Positions 1 to 7,947 of a stretch of DNA of 55,346 nucleotides are shown piece after piece (position 1 is the stretch's first letter; every line of letters begins with the position of its first letter). Position numbers and translations under genes: made by a program. This DNA is from Bradyrhizobium tropiciagri (lineage in GTDB: Bacteria > Pseudomonadota > Alphaproteobacteria > Rhizobiales > Xanthobacteraceae): the NCBI RefSeq assembly GCF_001189845.1, contig NZ_LFLZ01000062.1, positions 1 through 55,346 on the forward strand, written 5' to 3'. The notes beneath the pieces are model-generated. The model was not told where the DNA came from. It did no database searches and saw only the letters and a list, made by a program, of their open reading frames with translations.

Positions 1-279
1 ACCGCATTTGATGATGAAAGGGATCGTGGCCCCAGCGCCGCGCAACGATAAGCGTTTGGGGTAATGAGTCCTGGCGTTCGCCAGGACGACGCCGAATATG
101 TTGCCTGGGCTTGGCCTGTACATCCGCATGATGCCTTCCGCGCTCGCGCCACAGGCGAGCCCCGGAATGACGTCGGGGCACCGTGAGAAATATTCCCGCA
201 GCGCCGTCACGACAACATTCGTTCTCAAACGGCGCGCGTCATGTTACATTGATCTATTCAGCATCACCGGGCGATCGAA
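1..279. other. Leading intergenic stretch, no assignable gene
   Basis: Upstream of the first TetR gene. A reading frame open from base 1 closes at TAA 49-51 and another at TAA 61-63; either could be the last codons of a gene cut by the window edge, but too little is left to choose. A 9-bp perfect hairpin (GTCCTGGCG, TT, CGCCAGGAC) lies at 68-87. The rest shows no convincing coding signal. The promoter of the TetR gene should lie in the last 100 bases, but I cannot point to clear -35 and -10 boxes. Confidence 0.4.
68..87. repeat. Short intergenic hairpin
   Basis: Perfect 9-bp inverted repeat around a 2-base centre. It resembles the short G+C-rich intergenic palindromes elsewhere in this window (for example 35393-35420). 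No T-run follows, so it is more likely a REP-like element than an intrinsic terminator. Confidence 0.5.
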
Positions 280-984
280 TTGGCGAAGGCAAAGCGGATA
301 CAGAGATGGCAGCGCGACCCGCAGGGGATGCGGCTGCGGATTCTCGAGGCAGCCAAGCAGGAATTCGCCGCCCATGGCCTCGCCGGCGCGCGGGTCGACC
401 GCATCGCGGCCAATGCCGGCGCCAACAAGCGCATGCTGTACTACCATGTCGGCAACAAGGAGGATCTCTATCTCGAGGTGCTGGAAGGCGCCTATGAGAA
501 GATCCGCGCCGAGGAGCGCACGCTCGATCTCGAGCATCTCGATCCGCCCGATGCGATCGGGCGCCTGATCGACTTCACATGGAACTATTTTCTGCGCAAC
601 CCCGAGTTCCTGGCGCTCCTGAACACGGAAAACCTCGCCAAGGCGAAGCACCTGAAGCGCTCGACCAAGGTCAAGTCGATGCACTCGCCCTTTGTCGAAA
701 TGATCCGCACCGTGGTGACCCGCGGGGTCGAAAGCGGCGACTTCCGTGTCACGGTCGATCCGGTGCAGCTCTACATCTCGATCGCGGGGCTCGCGTTCTT
801 CTATCTCTCCAACAGCGCCACCTTGAGCGTGATCTTCGGCCGCGACCTGCTCAAGAAGGACGCTCGCGACGAGCGCCTCGAGCACATGACCGCGCTGGTG
901 CTGGCGGCGCTGACCGGCAAGTCCACGGCCGAAGTCGGCAGCGCGATGCCGCTGCTGCGCACCAGCGAACACCGGGTGGTGTGA
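280..984 (+). CDS. TetR/AcrR family transcriptional regulator
   Basis: Predicted DNA-binding repressor of 234 aa. The N-terminal helix-turn-helix spans roughly residues 15-65; the recognition-helix region reads ANKRMLYYHVGNKEDLY, typical of TetR proteins. The C-terminal half is a long helical ligand/dimer domain. The start is a TTG at 280: an in-frame stop (TGA 250-252) lies just upstream with no ATG or GTG between, and the next internal Met would cut into the HTH. It sits about 275 bases upstream of and co-directional with the transporter/catabolic cluster starting at 1259, so it is a plausible local regulator of that cluster. No inducer can be deduced from sequence. Confidence 0.85.
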   Translation: MAKAKRIQRWQRDPQGMRLRILEAAKQEFAAHGLAGARVDRIAANAGANKRMLYYHVGNKEDLYLEVLEGAYEKIRAEERTLDLEHLDPPDAIGRLIDFTWNYFLRNPEFLALLNTENLAKAKHLKRSTKVKSMHSPFVEMIRTVVTRGVESGDFRVTVDPVQLYISIAGLAFFYLSNSATLSVIFGRDLLKKDARDERLEHMTALVLAALTGKSTAEVGSAMPLLRTSEHRVV

Positions 985-1028
985 GCGCTTCGCGGTTCGT
1001 CTGGAGTCATCGCTAGGCGCGATAGCTC

Positions 1029-1113
1029 GTAGCCCGGATGAGCGAAGCGACATCCGGGACTAGACCATCCGCGGACAGATTTCCCCGGATATCGCTTCGC
1101 TCATCCGGGCTAC
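1029..1113. repeat. REP-type palindrome (GTAGCCCGGATG family)
   Basis: Arms GTAGCCCGGATGAGCGAAGC... (1029-1058) and ...GCTTCGCTCATCCGGGCTAC (1084-1113) form a long imperfect inverted repeat around a short spacer. A second copy is at 44461-44545. It lies between the TetR gene and the transporter operon and may form a stem-loop that separates the transcripts. Confidence 0.85.
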
Positions 1114-1195
1114 AGCACTACAAAGCCGTCGAACCAAAAATCTTGCCTGACGAAAGTAGGGGGATTTCAGCGCGATTTTGCCGCGTCCGAGGGGC

Positions 1196-1224
1196 TGGAC
1201 AGTATTTATCCAACAGGTTAATTT
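1196..1224 (+). promoter_or_regulatory. Possible promoter of the transporter/catabolic operon
   Basis: TGGACA (1196-1201) and TTAATT (1218-1223) are separated by 16 bases and lie about 35 bases upstream of the GTG start at 1259, in the only AT-richer part of this gap. TGGA and TCCA flank the interval as weak inverted arms, which could be part of an operator. This is pattern matching only. Confidence 0.3.
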
Positions 1225-1258
1225 CTAGCCGAACAGAGAAACTGCAAGGGAGCGCGAC

Positions 1259-2068
1259 GTGGCGGAGGCAAAGAGCCCTTCGGGCCTATCGAAGGTGCTG
1301 AATGCGGCGTGGGTCCGCCCGTTCCTGTTCCTGGTGGTCATCGTGGTGGCTTGGGACCTCTCGATCCGCCTGTTTCACATCCCGGCCTATCAGATCCCGT
1401 CGCCCGGCGACGTCGTTTCGGTGCTGATCAGCGACTGGCCGGAACTGTTGCGGCAGTCCTGGCCGACCACCTACGCAACAATCTGCGGCTTCCTGCTCTC
1501 GGCGCTGTTCGGCATTCCCGTCGCGATGCTGATCGCGGGCTCGAAGACGGTCGAGAGCTACGTCTATCCGCTGCTGGTGTTCTCGCAATCCGTGCCGAAG
1601 ATCGCGATCGCGCCGCTGTTCGTGGTGTGGTTCGGCTTCGGCATCATTCCCAAGGTGATTTCTGCGTTCCTGCTCGGCTTCTTCCCCGTGGTGGTCTCGG
1701 CGGTGCAGGGCTTCAAGTCGGTCGATCCCGACATGGTTGACCTCGCGCGCGCGATGCAGGGCAGCCGCTTCAAGGTGTTCTGTGCGGTCAACCTGCCGCA
1801 TGCGATGCCCGCGATCTTCTCGGGCCTGAAGGTGTCCGTGACGCTCGCCGTCGTCGGCGCGGTGGTCGGCGAGTTCGTCGGCTCCAATTCCGGCATCGGC
1901 TATGTGATGCAGCGCTCGATCGGAACCTTCGACCTGCCGACGATGTTCGCGGCGCTGGTGATCCTGGCGCTGCTCGGCGTCATCCTGTTCTGGATCGTCG
2001 ACCGCATCGAGCGGCTGGTGATCCCCTGGCACGTCAGCCAGCGCGACGACATCAGTTTCGCTTCCTAG
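1259..2068 (+). CDS. ABC transporter permease, NrtT/TauT (SsuC-like) family
   Basis: Inner-membrane permease of 269 aa, the usual size for SsuC/TauC/ThiX-type proteins. About six hydrophobic segments are visible, from residues 20-40 to 235-252. The cytoplasmic EAA-type loop lies around residues 160-185 (LARAMQGSRFKVFCAVNLP). The GTG start at 1259 is preceded by AAGGGAG at 1246-1252 with six-base spacing. It belongs with the solute-binding protein at 2204 and the ATPase at 3329. This family imports sulfonates, nitrate, taurine, pyrimidine precursors and aromatic acids, so family membership alone does not name the substrate; the following enzymes suggest a polyol or sugar-acid-like compound. 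Confidence 0.88.
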   Translation: MAEAKSPSGLSKVLNAAWVRPFLFLVVIVVAWDLSIRLFHIPAYQIPSPGDVVSVLISDWPELLRQSWPTTYATICGFLLSALFGIPVAMLIAGSKTVESYVYPLLVFSQSVPKIAIAPLFVVWFGFGIIPKVISAFLLGFFPVVVSAVQGFKSVDPDMVDLARAMQGSRFKVFCAVNLPHAMPAIFSGLKVSVTLAVVGAVVGEFVGSNSGIGYVMQRSIGTFDLPTMFAALVILALLGVILFWIVDRIERLVIPWHVSQRDDISFAS

Positions 2069-2093
2069 GATGTGTGCACAGAAACAACAGCAA

Positions 2094-2178
2094 CGTCATT
2101 GCGAGGAGCGATAGCGACGAAGCAATCCATTTCCCCGCTTGCTGCACGATGGATTGCTTCGCTTCGCTCGCAATGACG
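2094..2178. repeat. REP-type palindrome (CGTCATTGCGAGGAGCGA family), copy 1
   Basis: About 85 bases. The left arm begins CGTCATTGCGAGGAGCGA and the right arm ends CTTCGCTCGCAATGACG, with GAAGCAATCCAT/ATGGATTGCTTC inside. Near-identical copies lie at 3209-3293, 22816-22901 and 41094-41177. This copy sits between the permease and solute-binding-protein genes inside an apparent operon. Confidence 0.9.
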
Positions 2179-2203
2179 AAAAAGAAAACGGGAGGATAAT
2201 CTG

Positions 2204-3199
2204 ATGCGATTGATCACTGCTGTTATGGCCGCATTGGCCTGGACCGCGCTCGCGGTGGCACCGGCATCCGCTGCCGACAAGGTCGTGCTGATGCTGAACT
2301 GGTACGTCTATGGCGAGCACGCGCCGTTCTACTACGGCAAGGCCAAGGGCATCTATGCCGCCGAGGGCATCGACCTCGAGATCCAGGAAGGCCGCGGCTC
2401 GGCCGCGACCACGCAGGCGGTGGCGGCCAAGACCGCCGATTTCGGCTATGTCGACGTGCCGACGATGATGCGCGCGGCGGTGAAGGGCGCGCCCGTGATC
2501 GCCACGGGTGTGCTGTTGCAGACCAGCCCGATGTCGGCGATGGGCTTCGTCGACAAGAACATCAGGAAGCCGGAGGACATCAAGGGCAAGACGGTTGCGA
2601 TCACGCCGGCGGATTCGATGACGCAGATCTGGCCGCTGTTCCTGAAGAAGACCGGGCTCAAGGAAAGCGACTTCAACACCGTCGCCGGCGACGGCCAGAC
2701 CAAGCTGAACGCCGTGATCAACGGCCAGGCCGATCTCTTGCTCGGCTACGTCATGGACCAGTCGATGAAGATCAAGGACGCCACCGGCAAGGACGTCTAT
2801 CCGATCAAGTTCGCCGACTACGGCATCAACATGGTGTCGTCGGGCATCATCGCGAACTCCGACTATGTGAAGGCCAACGCTGACCTGGTCCGCCGCTTCA
2901 TGTCGGCGACGACCAAGGCGGTGGAAGCTGCGGAGAAGGACCCGAAGGCGGCCGCGCAGTCGATCCTCGACGCCAACCCGAAAGGCGGCAAGATCGACAC
3001 GCTGACCCAGGGTTTTGAGCTGACCATCCCGCTCTACCGCACGCCGGAGACCAAGACCAGGCGGCCGTTCCAGGTCACTGACCAGAACATGACCGAGTCG
3101 GTCAACCTGATGGTCGAGTATGGCGGCCTCGACGCCAAGGCGAAGGCCAATCCGAAGGCGTTCTACACCAACGACTATCTGCCGAAGGGTGACTCGTGA
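2204..3199 (+). CDS. ABC transporter substrate-binding protein, SsuA/THI5 (NMT1-like) family
   Basis: Periplasmic binding protein of 331 aa. A Sec signal peptide covers residues 1-24 with an ASA-type cleavage site. The mature start (VVLMLNWYVYGEHAPFYYGK) and the following YAAEGIDLEI are typical of NMT1/THI5-like proteins that deliver thiamine-pyrimidine, nitrate, sulfonate or related ligands. The ATG at 2204 has a strong GGGAGG at 2190-2195. It partners the permease at 1259 and ATPase at 3329. REP palindromes flank the gene on both sides (2094-2178, 3209-3293), which may stabilise its message and raise its level relative to the membrane components. The substrate is unknown. Confidence 0.88.
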   Translation: MRLITAVMAALAWTALAVAPASAADKVVLMLNWYVYGEHAPFYYGKAKGIYAAEGIDLEIQEGRGSAATTQAVAAKTADFGYVDVPTMMRAAVKGAPVIATGVLLQTSPMSAMGFVDKNIRKPEDIKGKTVAITPADSMTQIWPLFLKKTGLKESDFNTVAGDGQTKLNAVINGQADLLLGYVMDQSMKIKDATGKDVYPIKFADYGINMVSSGIIANSDYVKANADLVRRFMSATTKAVEAAEKDPKAAAQSILDANPKGGKIDTLTQGFELTIPLYRTPETKTRRPFQVTDQNMTESVNLMVEYGGLDAKAKANPKAFYTNDYLPKGDS

Positions 3200-3208
3200 T
3201 TGCCTTTC

Positions 3209-3293
3209 CGTCATTGCGAGGAGCGATAGCGACGAAGCAATCCATCTCCACGCTTGCGGCGCTATGGATTGCTTCGCTTCGCTCGCAATGACG
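3209..3293. repeat. REP-type palindrome (CGTCATTGCGAGGAGCGA family), copy 2
   Basis: Same 85-base family as 2094-2178, starting ten bases after the solute-binding-protein stop codon. The frame through this element can be read as an N-terminal extension of the next gene, but that is repeat DNA rather than protein sequence. Confidence 0.9.
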
Positions 3294-3328
3294 ATCACAG
3301 CAAACTACGTTCGATTGGACCAGGCCGC

Positions 3329-4174
3329 ATGAAATCAGCGATGAAGACAGTTGCCGAGCAACCCGCCGCGTATCTGCGGCTGGTGTCGGACCGCGCGGGC
3401 GGCGCAACGCCGGGCATCAAACTATCCGGCGTGTCGAAGACCTACCGCTCGCGCGATGGTGACGTGCCGTCGCTGCGGCCGCTCGACTTCACCATCAATG
3501 ACGGCGAGTTCTTTGTCGTGGTCGGACCCTCCGGCTGCGGCAAGTCCACGCTGCTGAAGATGATCTCGGGCCTGCTGCCGCCGACGACGGGCGAGGTGCT
3601 GGTCGACGGCGAGGTGGTGACCAAGCCGCACGGCAATGTCGGCATCGTGTTCCAGAACGCGCTGCTGCTGCCCTGGCGCAACATCCTCTCCAACGTGATG
3701 CTGCCGATCGACATGAAGCGGCTCGCCCGCGACAAATATCTCGCCCGCGCCAAGGCGCTGCTGAAGCTGGTCGGGCTCGAGGGTTTCGAGAAGAAGCTGC
3801 CCTGGCAATTGTCCGGCGGCATGCAGCAGCGCGCCTCGATCTGCCGCGCGCTGGTGCACGATCCCAAGATCATGCTGATGGACGAGCCGTTCGGCGCGCT
3901 CGACGCCATGACGCGGGAGCGGATGAATGTCGAGCTGATGCGGATCCAGCGCGAGACCGGCAAGACGGTGCTGTTGATCACGCACTCGATTCCCGAAGCC
4001 GTGTTCCTCGCCGACCGGGTGCTTGTCATGACCGAGCGTCCCGGCGCGATCGCCGCGATCTATGACGTGCCGATGCCGCGGCCGCGTTCGCTCGAGACGA
4101 TGTCCGATCCGGTCTTCACCGAGCTGGTGCAGCGGATCCGCAAGCATTTCTTCACGCAGGGATCGCTGGACTAA
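3329..4174 (+). CDS. ABC transporter ATP-binding protein, NrtT/TauT (SsuB-like) family
   Basis: ATPase of 281 aa energising the importer formed with the proteins at 1259 and 2204. Walker A GPSGCGKST is at about residues 66-74, the signature LSGGMQQR follows Q-loop sequence VFQNALLLPW, Walker B is IMLMDEPFGALD and the switch His is in LLITHSIPEA. I start at ATG 3329 because the longer frame (from 3254) would translate the REP palindrome. An N-terminal stretch of about 30 residues precedes the ABC domain, slightly longer than usual. The gene is 14 bases upstream of the enolase-superfamily gene, which suggests co-transcription. Confidence 0.9.
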   Translation: MKSAMKTVAEQPAAYLRLVSDRAGGATPGIKLSGVSKTYRSRDGDVPSLRPLDFTINDGEFFVVVGPSGCGKSTLLKMISGLLPPTTGEVLVDGEVVTKPHGNVGIVFQNALLLPWRNILSNVMLPIDMKRLARDKYLARAKALLKLVGLEGFEKKLPWQLSGGMQQRASICRALVHDPKIMLMDEPFGALDAMTRERMNVELMRIQRETGKTVLLITHSIPEAVFLADRVLVMTERPGAIAAIYDVPMPRPRSLETMSDPVFTELVQRIRKHFFTQGSLD

Positions 4175-4188
4175 CACCCGAGCCTTCA

Positions 4189-5592
4189 ATGTCGCTTCGC
4201 CTCAAGGTCAACGATATCGCCTTCTTTGAACGGCCGCTGGTGTTCGCCCGGCCGTTCCGCTTCGGCGCGGTGACGATCACCGCATCGACGCAGCTGTTCG
4301 TGCGGGTCGCGATCGAGGTGGAGGGCAAGGGCCGCGCCACCGGCGCCAGCGCCGAGATGCTGGCGCCGAAATGGTTCGACAAGCGGCCGCATCTGACGGA
4401 AGCGCAGTCGCTCGACGGCCTGCGCCGCTCGCTTGCGACCGCACGCGAGCTTTATCTGGCGAACCGGGATTTTGAGACCGCGTTCGGCCTGCACGCCTTG
4501 TGTATCGGTTCGCAGGTCGCGGCCTGCGCCGCGGAAGACATTCCGCCGCTCGCCGCCGGCTTCGGCTCGGCCGAGATCGACAAGGCAATCCTCGATGCGC
4601 TGCTGCGCGCGGCCGGCGCGAATTTTTTCGACGGCATGGCCGGCAATATCGCCGGCATCGACGCGCGGCTGACACCGGATATCGACGTGGCCGCCATCGA
4701 CCAATTCCTGTCGAGGAGCCAGCGGCTCGACCGTGTCGCCGTCAGGCATACCGTCGGGATGGACGACAAGGTTGAAGGCGAGGGCGGCGTCGCCGACCGC
4801 AACGAGAACGCGGGCGCGCGCTATTTCAAGCTCAAGCTGAACGGCGATCCCGTCCATGACGCGGCCCGTCTTGCGCGGATCGGCCAAGAGCTCGCCAAGC
4901 TGCCCTACGCGGCAAAGGTTACGCTCGATGCCAACGAGCAATATGCCGATCTTGCCGCGCTGAACGAACTGGTCGACCGGCTCGACCATGACGCTGCGCT
5001 TGAGCCGATTGCGGCAAACCTGCTCTACATCGAGCAGCCGATGCCGCGCGATATCACCAAGGCTTCGCCGCTTGGCACGCTGGCCGCGCGGAACTTCATC
5101 ATCGACGAGGCCGACGATTCCTACGATGCCTTCCCGCAGGCGCGGGCGCTCGGCTATCGCGGCATCTCCTCGAAATCGTGCAAGGGCATCTACAAGTCGA
5201 TCATCAATGCGACGCGCGCAGCGGCGTGGAGTTCCGATGGCGGTCGGTATTTCATCAGCGGCGAGGATCTGACCTGCCAGGCCGGGCTCGGCGTGCAGCA
5301 GGACCTCGCGCTCGGGGCGTTGATCGGCGTCACCCATGCCGAGCGCAACGGGCACCATTATGTCGACGGCTTTGCCGACACCCCGGCTGATGAAGCTGAT
5401 GCGTTTCTCACCGCGCATCCCGATCTCTACACGCGCGGCGGCGGCAAGGTCCGCCTTGCGATTCATGACGGCGATCTGCTGACCGGATCGCTCGTCGTCC
5501 CGGGTTTCGCCAGTTCGATCCATCCGGACTGGTCCACCATGCAGCCGCTCAAGCGGCCCACACCACGCGTTTCGCAGGAGCAGACAGTATGA
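4189..5592 (+). CDS. Enolase-superfamily (mandelate racemase/muconate lactonizing-like) enzyme
   Basis: Protein of 467 aa with the capping domain first and a TIM barrel after it. The active-site pattern is visible: YFKLK (Lys214/Lys216), LDANEQ (Asp247), YIEQP (Glu282), IDEADD (Asp306) and SSKSCKG (Lys329/Lys332). These match the KxK general base, the three metal ligands and the opposite-face Lys of the MLE-like subgroup. Such enzymes abstract an alpha-proton from a carboxylate, giving dehydration, racemisation or cycloisomerisation. It is longer than the usual 350-400 aa, with inserts near residues 90-130 and 190-205. Its stop overlaps the next start by four bases (ATGA), so it is translationally coupled to the dehydrogenase. 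An acid-sugar dehydratase role is inference. Confidence 0.8.
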   Translation: MSLRLKVNDIAFFERPLVFARPFRFGAVTITASTQLFVRVAIEVEGKGRATGASAEMLAPKWFDKRPHLTEAQSLDGLRRSLATARELYLANRDFETAFGLHALCIGSQVAACAAEDIPPLAAGFGSAEIDKAILDALLRAAGANFFDGMAGNIAGIDARLTPDIDVAAIDQFLSRSQRLDRVAVRHTVGMDDKVEGEGGVADRNENAGARYFKLKLNGDPVHDAARLARIGQELAKLPYAAKVTLDANEQYADLAALNELVDRLDHDAALEPIAANLLYIEQPMPRDITKASPLGTLAARNFIIDEADDSYDAFPQARALGYRGISSKSCKGIYKSIINATRAAAWSSDGGRYFISGEDLTCQAGLGVQQDLALGALIGVTHAERNGHHYVDGFADTPADEADAFLTAHPDLYTRGGGKVRLAIHDGDLLTGSLVVPGFASSIHPDWSTMQPLKRPTPRVSQEQTV

Positions 5593-6740
5593 CGACCAAA
5601 CGCCTCGGCCTGATCATGAACGGCGTCACCGGCCGGATGGGGCTCAACCAGCATCTGATCCGCTCGATCGTCGCGATCCGCGAGCAGGGCGGCGTGCTGC
5701 TTTCGAATGGCGACCGCGTCATGCCGGATCCGATCCTGGTCGGCCGCGACGCCGAGAAGGTCGGCGCATTGGCAAAACGCTACAACATCGAGCGTCACAC
5801 CACCGATCTCGACCGCGCATTGGCCGACAAGGGCGACACCGTGTTCTTCGATGCTGCCACCACGCAGGCGAGGCCCTCGCTGCTGACCAAGGCGATCAAC
5901 GCCGGCAAGCATGTCTATTGCGAGAAGCCGATCGCGACCAATCTGGAAGAGGCCGTCGCGGTCGTGAAGCTCGCCAATGCCAAGGGGGTGAAGCACGGCA
6001 CGGTGCAGGACAAGCTGTTCCTGCCGGGCCTGAAGAAGCTCGCCTTCCTGCGCGACTCCGGCTTCTTCGGCCGCATGCTCTCGGTGCGAGGCGAGTTCGG
6101 CTATTGGGTGTTCGAAGGCGGCTGGCAGGAGGCGCAGCGGCCGTCGTGGAACTACCGCGCCGAGGATGGCGGCGGCATCATCCTGGATATGGTCTGCCAC
6201 TGGCGCTACGTGCTCGACAATCTGTTCGGAGAGGTCGAGAGCGTGGTCTGTATCGGCACGACAGATATCCCGGAACGCTATGACGAGAAGGGCGGGAAGT
6301 ACCAGGCGACCGCCGACGATTCCGCTTACGCCACGTTCAAGCTGAAGGGTGGCGTGATCGCGCATATCAACATGAGCTGGGTGACGCGCGTCTACCGCGA
6401 CGACCTCGTCACCTTCCAGGTCGACGGCACTCATGGCTCCGCGGTGGCGGGCCTGACCGACTGCGTGATCCAGGCACGCCAGGCGACGCCGCGGCCGGTG
6501 TGGAATCCGGACGAGAAACGCATGCACGATTTCTATGCCGACTGGCAGAAGCTGCCGGAGAACGTCGTCTACGACAACGGCTTCAAGGAGCAGTGGGAGA
6601 TGTTCATCCGCCATGTCTGCGAGGATGCGCCCTACAAATACACCTTGCTCGAAGGCGCCAAGGGCGTGCAGCTCGCGGAATGCGCGCTGCAGAGCTGGAA
6701 GGAGCGGCGCTGGATCGACGTCGCCCCGATCGTGGTCTGA
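5589..6740 (+). CDS. Gfo/Idh/MocA family oxidoreductase
   Basis: NAD(P)-dependent dehydrogenase of 383 aa. The Rossmann nucleotide-binding loop is at the N-terminus (NGVTGRMG, residues 11-18), the family EKP motif at 112-114 (CEKPIATN), and the likely catalytic Asp/His pair in LDMVCHW (Asp200, His204). The family oxidises hydroxyl groups of sugars, inositols and glycosides, often at C1 or C3. The first strand has an unusual GVTGRMG loop and an insert carrying GDRVMPDPILVG before the second part of the fold. It overlaps the preceding gene by four bases and is 13 bases upstream of the DUF993 gene. Substrate not identifiable from sequence. Confidence 0.82.
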   Translation: MTTKRLGLIMNGVTGRMGLNQHLIRSIVAIREQGGVLLSNGDRVMPDPILVGRDAEKVGALAKRYNIERHTTDLDRALADKGDTVFFDAATTQARPSLLTKAINAGKHVYCEKPIATNLEEAVAVVKLANAKGVKHGTVQDKLFLPGLKKLAFLRDSGFFGRMLSVRGEFGYWVFEGGWQEAQRPSWNYRAEDGGGIILDMVCHWRYVLDNLFGEVESVVCIGTTDIPERYDEKGGKYQATADDSAYATFKLKGGVIAHINMSWVTRVYRDDLVTFQVDGTHGSAVAGLTDCVIQARQATPRPVWNPDEKRMHDFYADWQKLPENVVYDNGFKEQWEMFIRHVCEDAPYKYTLLEGAKGVQLAECALQSWKERRWIDVAPIVV

Positions 6741-6753
6741 GAGAGGACTCGTC

Positions 6754-7947
6754 ATGAACAAGCCAGTCCCGCCGACGTCGTCGCTGTCGCTGAAGCTGCC
6801 GGCCGCAAATGGAGGCCTGGAGACCTACCGCCTGGCGGCGTCGCGGACCTTTCCGGCGAAGCTCGAGGGCACGCTCAATCGCGTGGCGTTCTCGGCCGCC
6901 CATGTGGTCGCCGATCCCCGCGCCGATGTCGATCCCTGGCTGACGGCCGCGATCGACTGGGACAAGACGATCGCATTCCGCGAGCACGTCTGGGACCTCG
7001 GCCTCGGTGTCGCCGAGGCGATGGACACCGCGCAGCGCGGCATGGGGCTGGACTGGGCGACCTCGCTGGAGTTGATCCAGCGCTCCGTGAAGGCGGCGAA
7101 GGCCAGGGGCAACGCGCTGGTGTTCTCCGGTGCCGGCACCGATCACCTCGCAGTGGAAGATGCCAAGTCGATCGACGACGTGATCCGCGCCTATGAGGAG
7201 CAGATCGCGGCGGTGGAGAAGGCCGGCGGCCGCATCATCCTGATGGCCTCGCGCGCGCTGGCAAAGCTCGGAAGGAATGCGGAGGATTACGCTAGAGTTT
7301 ACGACCGCGTGCTGTCGCAGGTCCGCGAACCCGTGATCATCCACTGGCTCGGCGACATGTTCGATCCGGCGCTGTCAGGCTATTGGGGCACGGCCGATCT
7401 CGACAGCGCGATGGACACGGCGGTTGCGATCATCAACGCCAATGCGGCCAAGGTCGATGGCGTCAAGGTTTCGCTGCTCGACAAGCAGCGCGAGATCGAC
7501 ATGCGGCGTCGGCTCGATCCGCGCGTGAAAATGTACACCGGCGACGACTTCAATTATGCGGAGCTGATCGCCGGCGACGACAAGGGCTTCTCCCACGCGC
7601 TGCTCGGCATTTTCGACGCGATCGCGCCCGCCGCCTCCTATGCGCTGTCGCGGCTCGCGGCCGGCGATGCGGCCGGCTTCCATGATGTGCTGGGACCGAC
7701 GGTGCCGCTGTCGCGCCACATCTTCAAAGCGCCGACCCGCTTCTACAAGACCGGCATCGTGTTCATGGCTTATCTGAACGGTCACCAGGATCATTTCACA
7801 ATGGTCGGCGGACAGGAAAGCGCGCGCTCGACCCTGCATCTCGCCGAGTTGTTCCGGCTCGCCGACCAGGCGGGGCTGCTTGCCAATCCGGAGCTTGCGA
7901 CACGCCGGATGCAGGCCGTCCTGACAACACGCGGTATCGACGCCTGA
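6754..7947 (+). CDS. DUF993 family protein (predicted TIM-barrel, aldolase-like)
   Basis: Protein of 397 aa recognised from its overall sequence as a member of DUF993 (recalled family, not searched). As I recall, the family is placed with TIM-barrel enzymes related to dihydrodipicolinate synthase-type lyases, but I know of no established function. The region FSGAGTDHL (near residue 130) and EPVIIHWLGDMFDP (near 195) look like strand-end loops of a barrel. I start at ATG 6754 after the preceding stop; a longer open frame reaches back into the dehydrogenase gene and is a shadow. TGATG at the end couples it to the isomerase. A lyase step on a keto-sugar acid is inference from neighbours. Confidence 0.75.
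   Translation: MNKPVPPTSSLSLKLPAANGGLETYRLAASRTFPAKLEGTLNRVAFSAAHVVADPRADVDPWLTAAIDWDKTIAFREHVWDLGLGVAEAMDTAQRGMGLDWATSLELIQRSVKAAKARGNALVFSGAGTDHLAVEDAKSIDDVIRAYEEQIAAVEKAGGRIILMASRALAKLGRNAEDYARVYDRVLSQVREPVIIHWLGDMFDPALSGYWGTADLDSAMDTAVAIINANAAKVDGVKVSLLDKQREIDMRRRLDPRVKMYTGDDFNYAELIAGDDKGFSHALLGIFDAIAPAASYALSRLAAGDAAGFHDVLGPTVPLSRHIFKAPTRFYKTGIVFMAYLNGHQDHFTMVGGQESARSTLHLAELFRLADQAGLLANPELATRRMQAVLTTRGIDA

Noticed and set aside
1..63. Possible C-terminal end of a gene cut by the window edge
   Set aside because: Two frames are open to stops at 51 and 63, and neither 17-20 residue peptide is recognisable, so no CDS is called.
98..568. Plus-strand open frame of 156 codons overlapping the first TetR gene
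   Set aside because: Ser/Arg-rich translation without family features; it is an out-of-frame shadow of the regulator at 280.
2094..3293. Two similar 85-base units considered as the start of a CRISPR or tandem array
   Set aside because: The units are a kilobase apart, are themselves palindromic, flank a gene and recur singly elsewhere, so they are REP elements.
3254..3328. N-terminal extension of the SsuB-like ATPase
   Set aside because: It would translate the REP palindrome; ATG 3329 gives a normal family start.
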